Shown one piece after another: positions 56,791 through 64,000 of a stretch of DNA of 64,000 nt (its first letter is position 1; each line of letters opens with the position of its first letter). A model generated the notes under the pieces. The model was not told the DNA's origin and ran no database searches. It saw only the letters and a list, made by a program, of their open reading frames with translations. The stretch covers positions 142,457-206,456 of the forward strand of contig JAJDZZ010000045.1 of assembly GCA_022824405.1 (NCBI GenBank), read 5' to 3'. Origin of the DNA: Opitutales bacterium. Its GTDB lineage: Bacteria > Verrucomicrobiota > Verrucomicrobiia > Opitutales > UBA2995. The translations under genes were made by a program, and so were the position numbers.

Positions 56791-59700
56791 GTTCCGATCC
56801 CGGCAATAATAAGGAACGTTCCGGCCCGATCGCCTACATGGCCGGCAACAACGTAGCGGCCAATCTCCTGATGTGGGCCATTATCGCGGCCGGTCTGGTC
56901 TCCCTCACCGGCCTGGAGCGGGAAGCTTGGCCCACGGTTCCCTTCTACCATATCGAAGTAACGATGGCTTATCCCGGAGCCACGCCGGAGGAGGTGGAGG
57001 AGTCGATCGTGGTAAAGATCGAGGACAGGGTCAGCGGGTTGGATGATGTGAAGGCCGTAAAATCCGTTGCGGCGCCTGGGATGGCATCCGTCCGAATTCA
57101 AATGGATTCCGGTACGGACATGGCCCGGGCCTTGAACGATATCGAGTCTGCGGTCAGTCGGATACAGTCTTTCCCCGCCGGCGCCGAACGCCCTCTATTC
57201 TGGGAAATGACCAACCGCCAGAGCATGATGCGGCTCATTGTTTTTGGGGATGTTTCCGAGCGCTCGCTCAAGGAATTGGCCTTCCAGATCGAGGATGAAC
57301 TCAAGATGCTTCCCTCCCTGTCTCAGGTCGAGGTCAGTGGTGTTCGCGACTACGAGATCTCCATCGAGGTGCCGCTCGATCGGCTGAGAGCCCTTGGACT
57401 TACCCTGACCGACATCGCGGACACCATTCGCAGCAGTTCCCTGGACCTGTCTGCCGGCAGCATCCTGACCCGGGAATCCAGGGTGAGAATCCGGACTCTC
57501 GGCCAGAACTACGACCAGCAGGATTTCGAAGAAATCGTCCTTCTCAGCCACAGCGACGGTACCGTCTTGCGTCTTGGAGATATCGCCGAGGTCCGCGACG
57601 GATTTCGGAAAACCAGCCTGATTGTCCGGCATCAGAACCATCCCGCCGTATTCGTCGAAGTTTACCGGGCCGATGGAGAACAAGTGATGGACGTGGCCAG
57701 GACAGTCCGCGAGCACCTGGCCAACAAAGTGATCCCGGCCCTGCCGGACGGTGTGGGCATCACGGTGTGGAACGATGAATCCCAGGACTACGAGGAACGG
57801 GCCGAAATTCTCCTCAAAAACGGTATTCTGGGTCTGTTGCTGGTGTTGATTGCACTCAGTTTGTTTCTCCAAATCAGGCTGGCCCTGTGGGTAGCGGTAG
57901 GTCTCGCCGTTTCGGGTATCGGCGCCCTGGCGGTGATGCTGTTACTCGACCTCGCCATCAATGTCCAAAGCCTGTTCTCCTTTGTATTGGCCATAGGTAT
58001 CGTCGTCGACGACGCCATCGTCGTCGCCGAGCACATTCAATACGAACGCAAGCGGGGAACTCCCGGGGTGTTGGCCGCTATCCGCGGCGCCCGACGGATA
58101 AAAGTGCCTTTGACATTCGCGGTCCTCACTTCGGTGGTGGCCTTCGTCCCGTTGCTCTTCATTCCCGGTGGCGTCGGTGAATCATGGCGGGCGCTGCCCA
58201 TCATAATGATCGCCATTCTCTTGGTTTCCCTGGTCGAATCATTGTTCATTCTGCCCAATCACCTTTCCCATCTGCATGGCCCGGAATGGGAGCCGAAAAG
58301 AGCGCTCGATCGGTTCTTCGGAAAGCTCCAGGGAGGCGTGAACCGGCTTCTCGACAGGTTCGTGCAAGGTCCCCTGGACCGGGCGCTTCGTTTCGCCACG
58401 GACCAACCCCTGGTGACGATGGCGGGGGCATTGGGCATGCTCGTGTTGAGTATCTCGCTGGTGCCCGCCGGTATCGTTCCCACCACTTTTGCCGCTGAGG
58501 TTGAAGGGGACTATGCAACGGTCACTTTGGAAATGCCCGATGGAACGCCCGCCTCGAGGACACACGAGGTGGCTAAGCAATTGGAGGCTGCAGGCCATCG
58601 GGTTATCGAACGGTATTCCCGCGACCGGCCGGAGGATGCGCTTCCACTTCTGAGAGGGGTAATGGTGGTGGTCGGACAGCGGCCAAGAGTCCAGGGGGGA
58701 GGTCTCAATCCGGAGCCCAACCTCAATCCGGAAGCAAATGTCGCCACCATCGAATTCAAACTCCTGAGCGCGCAGCATAGAAAGGTTTCCACTGTGGAAT
58801 TCGTGCAGGCATGGCGAGAGGAGGTAGGTGTGCTGCCCTACGTGCGCGGAATCATCTTCAGCGGCGAGGTCATCCAGTTGGGCAATCCCGTCGAGGCGGT
58901 ATTGTCGCATCCGAACCCGGAGTCCCTCGTCCGGATCGCAAACTCGGTGGTCAATGGTCTGCGAGGAGTGGGAGGCGTCTACGACATACGTTCGGATCAC
59001 ACTCCTGGCATCCCGGAGGTTCAGCTCGAGCTGCGGCCGGAAGCGCGAACCCTCGGTCTCACGCTGGAAGAACTGGCCGGGCAGACACGTGCCGCGTTTT
59101 TTGGCGAAAGGGCCGTCCGGGTGCAGCGCGGACGGGAAGAGGTCCGAGTTTACGTGCGCCTTCCCCTCGACGAACGGAATTCCATTACCGATATAGAAAG
59201 GTACCTGATCCGTACCCCGAGCGGGGCCGAGGTCCCGGTTGCGAGCGTGGCCTCGCTGAGTTCCGGGGTGTCGCCGCCGGCCATTCGACGGAAGGACGGT
59301 CAGCGTGTCGTCACCGTTACCGCGGACGTGGACCCCGCCGTGATATCCGGGGATGAAGCCAACAACATCCTGGCCGGTTCGATTCTGGCTGATCTTACCG
59401 CCGTCTACCCGGACCTGACCTACACCTTCGGAGGTGAACAACAAGAGCAACTCGAGTCCCTGGATGCGCTGTATCGCGGGTTTGCCATTGCTTTGATCAT
59501 GATTTTCGTCCTGCTCGCCATCTCCCTCCGGTCATACACCAAACCGTTCATCGTCATGGCCGTCATCCCCTTCGCGTTGATTGGAGTGATCCTGGGCCAC
59601 TGGGTCCTGGGAATCGCCCTGAGCGCCGTATCTTTCATGGGTGTCTTCGGCCTGAGCGGCGTGGTGGTGAACGATTCCCTGGTTATGATCGATTTCATCG

Positions 59701-59972
59701 ATCAGGAACTCAGGGAAGGCATGTCGGCGCGCACTGCCATCATAGAGGGCGCCAAGGGCCGTTTTCGTCCCATTATGCTCACTTCCCTCACAACTTTCCT
59801 CGGCTTCTTTCCTCTCATCCTGGAACGCGCCATTCAGGCCCAGTTCCTGATCCCCTTTGCCGCATCCCTCGGTTGCGGGATTCTCTTTGTCACGGCTCTG
59901 CTCATGATGGTGGTGCCCGCTCTTTACATGATCCATTTGCGTCTGTTTTCTCTACGCCGGAAAGCGAGCTAG
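56787..59972 (+). CDS. RND efflux pump, inner-membrane permease
   Basis: 1061 residues, AcrB/MexB-like length, with 12 expected membrane segments and two large periplasmic loops. Features: PGATPEEVEESIVVKIED, GIVVDDAIVVAEHIQYER with the proton-relay Asp pair in TM4, and GLSGVVVNDSLVMIDFID in TM10. Divergence from AcrB, such as MAGNNVAANLLMW at the N-terminus, places it in a less studied group. It exports a substrate using proton motive force. Being divergent from the PKS, a polyketide or lipid product is a likely cargo. Confidence 0.95.
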   Translation: MSSDPGNNKERSGPIAYMAGNNVAANLLMWAIIAAGLVSLTGLEREAWPTVPFYHIEVTMAYPGATPEEVEESIVVKIEDRVSGLDDVKAVKSVAAPGMASVRIQMDSGTDMARALNDIESAVSRIQSFPAGAERPLFWEMTNRQSMMRLIVFGDVSERSLKELAFQIEDELKMLPSLSQVEVSGVRDYEISIEVPLDRLRALGLTLTDIADTIRSSSLDLSAGSILTRESRVRIRTLGQNYDQQDFEEIVLLSHSDGTVLRLGDIAEVRDGFRKTSLIVRHQNHPAVFVEVYRADGEQVMDVARTVREHLANKVIPALPDGVGITVWNDESQDYEERAEILLKNGILGLLLVLIALSLFLQIRLALWVAVGLAVSGIGALAVMLLLDLAINVQSLFSFVLAIGIVVDDAIVVAEHIQYERKRGTPGVLAAIRGARRIKVPLTFAVLTSVVAFVPLLFIPGGVGESWRALPIIMIAILLVSLVESLFILPNHLSHLHGPEWEPKRALDRFFGKLQGGVNRLLDRFVQGPLDRALRFATDQPLVTMAGALGMLVLSISLVPAGIVPTTFAAEVEGDYATVTLEMPDGTPASRTHEVAKQLEAAGHRVIERYSRDRPEDALPLLRGVMVVVGQRPRVQGGGLNPEPNLNPEANVATIEFKLLSAQHRKVSTVEFVQAWREEVGVLPYVRGIIFSGEVIQLGNPVEAVLSHPNPESLVRIANSVVNGLRGVGGVYDIRSDHTPGIPEVQLELRPEARTLGLTLEELAGQTRAAFFGERAVRVQRGREEVRVYVRLPLDERNSITDIERYLIRTPSGAEVPVASVASLSSGVSPPAIRRKDGQRVVTVTADVDPAVISGDEANNILAGSILADLTAVYPDLTYTFGGEQQEQLESLDALYRGFAIALIMIFVLLAISLRSYTKPFIVMAVIPFALIGVILGHWVLGIALSAVSFMGVFGLSGVVVNDSLVMIDFIDQELREGMSARTAIIEGAKGRFRPIMLTSLTTFLGFFPLILERAIQAQFLIPFAASLGCGILFVTALLMMVVPALYMIHLRLFSLRRKAS

Positions 59973-60018
59973 CAATCTCTCCCATCACCAACCTTTTGAA
60001 ACGAACCAGGATTTCAAG

Positions 60019-60756
60019 ATGACCTTTATCCGATTGGCAGCGTTTGGGTTCCTCGGGTTGCTGTCGGCCAGCGCCAAGGCGCCATCTATCGATGAAGCAA
60101 AGGCCGCCTTTGAAAAAGGGCGCTTTCTCGAAGCGGCCGATCTTGGCGAAGCCCTCGAGACCTCCGGAGGGTACGCTCTGGCGGCACGATCGCTCGCGGT
60201 ATACGGCCACTTTGTGGCGAAGGAGGAAGACAGGATCGGGTTGCTGGAACGGGCCATGGAACTCGGGGAAGCGGCGGTCCGGGCCGATTCGACCAATCCC
60301 GAAGCGCATTACCAGTCCGCCCATGCGGTTGGCCGCTATGCCCAGAGTATCGGCAAAATGACGGCGCTTAGTCAGGGCCTGGCGGGAAAGATTCGCCGTC
60401 TTCTAGAGGCCACATTGGACAACCGCCCCGACTTCGCCGAGGCCCATGTGGGCCTGGGAGGGTGGCACGCCGACATCGCCGGCGCCGGACCCTTTGCTCG
60501 ATTGATGTACGGCGCGAGTCGAAAAAGCGCCGTCGTCCATTACGAGCGGGCTCTGGAACTTGCGCCGGACTCCAAAGTTGCCCTATTGGAATATGCTATC
60601 AGGCTACCTGAACTCGATCGCAAGGGAGGCCGGGAGAGAGCCAGGGAGTTTCTAGCGAAGGCGGCCGAACTACCGGTGCGGGATGCCTTCGAGGAATTCA
60701 TTCAGCAGGAGATAGTGGAAACCTTGGAAGCGGCCAGGTTAGCGGATAGGGGGTAA
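60019..60756 (+). CDS. Exported TPR-like repeat protein
   Basis: 245 residues with a signal peptide (MTFIRLAAFGFLGLLSASAKA). The mature part is helical: AKAAFEKGRFLEAADLGEAL, LLERAMELGEAAVRADSTNP, RPDFAEAHVGLGGWHADI and SAVVHYERALELAPDSKVAL fit the TPR helix pattern. TPR proteins hold complexes together. It starts 46 bases after the pump gene and may be in the same transcript, so it could be a periplasmic accessory of the exporter; direct evidence is lacking. Confidence 0.75.
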   Translation: MTFIRLAAFGFLGLLSASAKAPSIDEAKAAFEKGRFLEAADLGEALETSGGYALAARSLAVYGHFVAKEEDRIGLLERAMELGEAAVRADSTNPEAHYQSAHAVGRYAQSIGKMTALSQGLAGKIRRLLEATLDNRPDFAEAHVGLGGWHADIAGAGPFARLMYGASRKSAVVHYERALELAPDSKVALLEYAIRLPELDRKGGRERAREFLAKAAELPVRDAFEEFIQQEIVETLEAARLADRG

Positions 60757-60919
60757 TTGCGAACCTCGCGACCAAAGACACATTCACAAGTCTTTGGGTA
60801 ATTATTTTCAATGTCTGTGCTTGATGAGGGTTGGTCCGAGCATTTTAATGTTGTCCCATTTTTCCAAATTTAACGGAGTAACCCTCCAACTGCATCTTTA
60901 ACAAAATGAGCCGGTATCA

Positions 60920-61258
60920 GTGAAAATCACTACAGAGAGAGAAGGCGAAACCATAATTGCGTTAGTCGATGCCCGAGTTGACGGAACCAATGCCAAAGAG
61001 TTCCAGATTGAGCTGGAGGAGGTAATCGCCGCGGCTGATCGCATGATGATTCTGGATTGTGAAAAGCTTTCCTACATAAGCAGCGCAGGGCTCAGGGTAG
61101 TCCTGCTGACGGCGCGGTCCCTGCAAAGGAAAAACTCGAAATTCGCCATCTGTTCCCTCTCCGAAGAAATTGGCAAAGTCTTCCAGATAAGCGGATTCGA
61201 CAAGGTGATTCCAGTATTTGCCAATCGCGCGGATGTGCTTGAGAAATTCGGCAGTTGA
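60920..61258 (+). CDS. STAS-domain anti-sigma factor antagonist-like protein
   Basis: 112 residues from GTG 60920. STAS fold with IIALVDARVDGTNAKEF, MMILDCEKLSYISSAGLRVV and FQISGFDKVIPVF; S54 or S55 in YISSAG is the expected phosphorylation site. Such proteins bind or release anti-sigma kinases in partner-switch signalling. No kinase gene is adjacent, although the NCS2 permease in this window ends in a domain that resembles one. Confidence 0.88.
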   Translation: MKITTEREGETIIALVDARVDGTNAKEFQIELEEVIAAADRMMILDCEKLSYISSAGLRVVLLTARSLQRKNSKFAICSLSEEIGKVFQISGFDKVIPVFANRADVLEKFGS

Positions 61259-61333
61259 GGTATTGTCACTCGGACTTCCTGCGGCGCTGCGAATTCGGGC
61301 CAGTAGGCAGGTAATGACGATATTTTTGAGGGA

Positions 61334-61358
61334 TTCGGCATATCGGCAATGCCGAATA
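61334..61358 (+). repeat. Perfect inverted repeat before the Rieske gene
   Basis: ATTCGGCAT (61334-61342) and ATGCCGAAT (61350-61358) form a perfect 9-base inverted repeat with a 7-base spacer, ending 34 bases before the Rieske ATG. It could be an operator or, as a stem-loop, a weak terminator after the STAS gene; no T-run follows directly, so operator is favoured. Confidence 0.55.
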
Positions 61359-61392
61359 TTGCCCGCCGCTTTATTACAGGATACGCAGGTTT

Positions 61393-62490
61393 ATGACAGA
61401 ACTTCCGGACATAAAAGCCAGTAACTCCCGGCGACTTGCATTAAACAACACCGATGAGTTGCCGGCCTTCCCCGAAGGATGGTTTTTAGTTGCCAGCCGC
61501 GAAACCATATTGCGGGAGACCCTGATCGAAAAGACCTGGATGGGCCGGGAAATCATCGCCTGGTCCGACGGGAATGGCCATATCTGCGTGGCGGATGCAT
61601 TTTGTCCGCACCTGGGTTCCCATCTGGGTCCGACCGTCGGGGGCAAGGTGCGCGACGGCTGCCTCGTTTGCCCCTTCCACGGGTTCGAATTCGATGCGAC
61701 CGGCCAATGCGTCGCCACTCCAAATGCACCCGCCCCCCGAGCCGCGAGATTGGGAGTCTTGGAGACCCGGGAAATCCTCGGCATGGTTTTTGCCTGGTGG
61801 GGCGCCAAAGGTCGTCCCCCGCAGTGGGATCTGCCCGATGAACCCCCAACGGCCGAGTGGTCCCGTTTGCGATCCACCAGGCTCCGGTTCCGGGGTCATC
61901 CCCAGGAGACGACGGAAAACTCGGTGGACGTGGAACACCTCGGCTACACGCACGGTTACCACGACGTGGAACCGACCGGTTCGTTATCGATCGACGGCGC
62001 CTACCTGAAGAGTTGTTTCGACTTTACCAACGTTCAGAAGATCGCCGGTCTGTTCAAAGTCGTAAGCGAAATCTCCGCTGTCGCTCACGTGCACGGGCTG
62101 GGCTATTCGTTTGTCGAATTCCATGAGAAGAAGATCGGCCTGGATGCGAGGTTGTGGGTACTGTCAACTCCTATCGACGGCACATTTATCGATGTCGTGC
62201 TGGTCAGCCAAGTGAGGGAAATCCACAACCCCGGACGGTTCATCGTGGGCTTGGGTTTCCTGCCCATGAGGCTGCGCCACAGGCTGATGAACCCCTTCTT
62301 TTTGCGGCAAGAGAAGCGCTACGTTTTGCAGGATGTGGTAATCTGGGAACGGAAGCGGTTTCGGTCTCACCCCAGGCTTTGCCGTGCCGACGGTCCCCTA
62401 GGTAAATACCGCCGCTACTGTCGGCAGTTCTATCCGGAGCTTGAGCCCGAAAAACCAGGAGCGGGCAAGGTCAAATCCAACCGCAAGTGA
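61393..62490 (+). CDS. Rieske non-heme iron oxygenase
   Basis: 365 residues. The Rieske 2Fe-2S site is complete: C71-P-H73 in FCPHLGSHLG and C93-x-x-H96 in CPFHGFEF. The mononuclear iron site has N175, D178, H181 and H186 in ENSVDVEHLGYTHGY. Overall layout resembles sterol-acting Rieske oxygenases such as the DAF-36/Neverland cholesterol desaturases, the KshA hydroxylases and bacterial SdmA demethylases; exact relation untested. No reductase partner is adjacent. It converges with a steroid-5-alpha-reductase-like gene, which supports a sterol or isoprenoid substrate. Confidence 0.9.
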   Translation: MTELPDIKASNSRRLALNNTDELPAFPEGWFLVASRETILRETLIEKTWMGREIIAWSDGNGHICVADAFCPHLGSHLGPTVGGKVRDGCLVCPFHGFEFDATGQCVATPNAPAPRAARLGVLETREILGMVFAWWGAKGRPPQWDLPDEPPTAEWSRLRSTRLRFRGHPQETTENSVDVEHLGYTHGYHDVEPTGSLSIDGAYLKSCFDFTNVQKIAGLFKVVSEISAVAHVHGLGYSFVEFHEKKIGLDARLWVLSTPIDGTFIDVVLVSQVREIHNPGRFIVGLGFLPMRLRHRLMNPFFLRQEKRYVLQDVVIWERKRFRSHPRLCRADGPLGKYRRYCRQFYPELEPEKPGAGKVKSNRK

Positions 62491-62554
62491 GAACCGGTCC
62501 CTCGGGGATAACGGCGCTTATCCCGAATATCTCACCTGCCGAGCGAATGCGACA

Positions 62555-62590
62555 TCTCCCAATCTTCTGCTGCGCTCCGGAATAACGGCA
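62555..62590 (+). repeat. Dispersed intergenic repeat, copy B
   Basis: A 36-base segment (TCTCCCAATCTTCTGCTGCG, then CTCCGGAATAACGGCA) in the gap between the Rieske and reductase genes. It matches copy A at 15411-15447 and copy C on the minus strand at 20861-20886. All three are intergenic, typical of small dispersed bacterial repeats. Confidence 0.5.
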
Positions 62591-62612
62591 ACCACGTGCG
62601 ATCTCTCAGGCG

Positions 62613-63374
62613 TCAGTAGATGCCCGGTATCAGGACTCGGCGATTTGCCGGATAATCGCTGAACGTTTCCCGATACCATCGGTGGTTGCTACGCGCCCTC
62701 GGTGCGAGATTGGCGAAGGCGAACAGCATGAATGCAAGGCCGCACGACGACCAGGTCGCAACCGCCCAGCCCGTCCATTCGAGGATTTCCCCCAGATAGT
62801 TCGGACACGAGACGAAGCGGAACCCGCCGCCCTGCGGTATGGCATAGCCTGTCTCGCCGGGCCGACGCAGGCGCATGAGAATGTTGTCGGCGTGGAGATT
62901 TAGCGCGAGCCCGGCCAGGAATATTCCGACGCCGATCAGGAAGCGGGGGTCGGTGAGCCATTCAGTGGCGTAGTCGCCGAATTCCGATATGAAGCGGGCG
63001 TTGATATACGCGTTGATCGCATTGAAGAAAAAGCCGGATCCGACCACCAGAAGGGGCGTCTTCCGACCGCTTGACCTGACACGAAACGGATAGACGAACG
63101 TCCGATTCAGATAGTGGCCTTGCCACATGACCAGGAACAGCAGCGGCACGATCTGGAAGGCGCCCTTGCCGTTGAGATAGACGACGAGAAAGAAGGCAGG
63201 GGCCGGCAGTTCCATGATGATCCATGCGAGCCTGGCGGAAACGTGCGGTCCCCAGCCCGCACCCGCGTAGTGGCGCCCATAGGGCGCGGCCCTGCGGAGC
63301 AGGTACAGGAACGTCACTGGCGCCATCGCAAAGACAGCCCATATTAGTATCCCGTGCAGACGTTCTTCGATCAT
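62613..63374 (-). CDS. Steroid 5-alpha-reductase-like membrane enzyme
   Basis: 253 residues with about six membrane segments. The C-terminal half fits the 3-oxo-5-alpha-steroid 4-dehydrogenase family: GGGFRFVSCPNYLGEILEWT and, at the end, HRWYRETFSDYPANRRVLIPG, which align with NADPH- and substrate-binding parts of SRD5A1/2. The family reduces C=C bonds of steroids, polyprenols or very-long-chain enoyl-CoA. It starts 1 base after the upstream SDR stop, so the two are translationally coupled. Confidence 0.87.
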   Translation of the reverse strand: MIEERLHGILIWAVFAMAPVTFLYLLRRAAPYGRHYAGAGWGPHVSARLAWIIMELPAPAFFLVVYLNGKGAFQIVPLLFLVMWQGHYLNRTFVYPFRVRSSGRKTPLLVVGSGFFFNAINAYINARFISEFGDYATEWLTDPRFLIGVGIFLAGLALNLHADNILMRLRRPGETGYAIPQGGGFRFVSCPNYLGEILEWTGWAVATWSSCGLAFMLFAFANLAPRARSNHRWYRETFSDYPANRRVLIPGIY

Positions 63375-63375
63375 T

Positions 63376-63999
63376 TTATGCCTCTTTGCTCAGCATGCCG
63401 TGTTCGTCGAACCAGCGGTACGTGTCCCGGATCGATTCGGCGAGCGAGCGCGGGTGGAACCCGAGTTCGGCCTGCGCTTTGGCGCTGGATATCCGCCGAT
63501 TGCCATGGGCCATAACGCGGACGGACACCGGCGTGTAGAGCGGACGACGTCCGCGACACCGATCCAGGACGACCTGAAAGGGCGCCCATAACCGGGCGGC
63601 GAACATCGGGAACTGGAGGCGCGGCGCGGCTACTCCGCTCGCCTGCCGGGAAAGCTCCGCCAGTTCGCGCACGGTGTGCCAGTGACCTGAGACGAGGTAG
63701 TTCTCGCCACATCTCCCCTTTGTCTCGGCGGCCATCATGGCCGCCACGACATCGCGCACATCGACCCAGTCGTAGCCACCTGCGATCAGCGCGGGAAGTC
63801 GCCTGCGGTGGAGGTCGAGAAATAGCTGCCCCATAGGCGACGGAGCGCCGTCATAGGGTCCGATCACGCTGGTCGGATTCAGGATCACGGCGTCCAGGCC
63901 GCGGTCGATGCCGCGGCGGACTTCCACTTCGCCGGCGGCTTTCGAACGGTCGTAGGGCGCTTCGCGCGGGCTGTCCGCAGGACGGCGGCTCTCGTCCAG
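63376..63999 (-). CDS. Extended SDR (3-beta-HSD/dihydroflavonol-reductase-like), N-terminus cut off
   Basis: At least 207 residues; the frame is open to the right edge, so the NAD-binding start lies outside. The catalytic YDRSKAAGE (YxxxK) is near the edge at ~63941-63949, followed by VILNPTSVIGPYDG, WVDVRDVVAAMMAA and GENYLVSG, typical of extended SDRs such as 3-beta-HSD, SdmB and dihydroflavonol reductases. It is the upstream partner of the 5-alpha-reductase-like gene. A GTG at 63927 is an internal codon, not the start. Confidence 0.88.
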   Translation of the reverse strand: MDESRRPADSPREAPYDRSKAAGEVEVRRGIDRGLDAVILNPTSVIGPYDGAPSPMGQLFLDLHRRRLPALIAGGYDWVDVRDVVAAMMAAETKGRCGENYLVSGHWHTVRELAELSRQASGVAAPRLQFPMFAARLWAPFQVVLDRCRGRRPLYTPVSVRVMAHGNRRISSAKAQAELGFHPRSLAESIRDTYRWFDEHGMLSKEA

Positions 64000-64000
64000 C

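Noticed and set aside
58239..59450. Long minus-strand open frame (403 codons) inside the RND pump gene
   Set aside because: No recognisable motif. The plus-strand frame encodes the full pump with its conserved TM segments.
1..64000. CRISPR arrays, transposases, integrase genes, rRNA or tRNA
   Set aside because: None was recognised on reading the gaps and genes. Short degenerate elements could be missed without a search tool.

Overview
The window is a 64 kb piece of a bacterial chromosome. Dense housekeeping genes occupy about 1-34 kb and an accessory, biosynthetic half occupies about 35-64 kb. Gene content points to a Gram-negative bacterium with an outer membrane: RND/TolC efflux genes, lipoproteins, and an MsbA-like ABC exporter. 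A planctomycete/verrucomicrobial-type lineage, most likely Verrucomicrobiota (Opitutia-like), is my inference from the overall protein style. Examples are the suf operon with sufT, classical menaquinone genes, a BNR-4 secreted propeller, a CARDB remnant and an aberrant AccD. No rRNA gene is present to prove it.

Housekeeping half. The left edge cuts an IscA/ErpA-type Fe-S carrier gene. It is followed by infC and a periplasmic amidase. A minus-strand block runs from a Fur-family regulator through sufC, sufB, sufD and sufT to clpP, and looks like one regulated Fe-S assembly unit. trxB, a TatD nuclease, ptsH, a Ski2-like helicase and a large FAD/NapH-like ferredoxin fusion come next, followed by a small H-NS-like coiled-coil/HTH protein. 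An MsbA-like exporter and a TIG lipoprotein lie on the minus strand, separated by a clear terminator. A plus-strand run then carries manC, ruvX, truA, a CPBP protease, comF, accD and folC. It meets purA and guaB head-on, and these two encode the AMP- and GMP-forming branch enzymes from IMP. menC-menE-polX, an NDP-sugar epimerase, a RHH/PIN toxin-antitoxin pair and rmlA finish this half.

Accessory half. An SLC13 carrier with distinct base usage is followed by a CARDB gene remnant. Next are a secreted BNR-4 propeller, a lipoprotein cyclophilin with a duplicated insert, and an NCS2 permease with an extra cytosolic domain.

The centrepiece is a minus-strand operon: a 3401-residue type I polyketide synthase, a free acyl carrier protein, a Sfp-type phosphopantetheinyl transferase and an alpha/beta hydrolase. 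The synthase order is KS-AT-DH-cMT-ER-KR-ACP-KS-AT. The last AT has lost its active-site serine and about 95 internal residues, and the protein stops right after it. A divergent RND tripartite exporter (outer-membrane factor, adaptor, pump) starts about 300 bp away, across an intergenic region with a 27-bp direct repeat spaced exactly 40 bp. Together they look like a compact system that makes, releases and exports a methyl-branched reduced polyketide or lipid.

Right edge. A Rieske oxygenase faces two minus-strand genes, a steroid-5-alpha-reductase-like membrane enzyme and an extended SDR cut by the window end. This combination suggests sterol or polycyclic isoprenoid modification.

No tRNA, rRNA, CRISPR array or transposase was seen.
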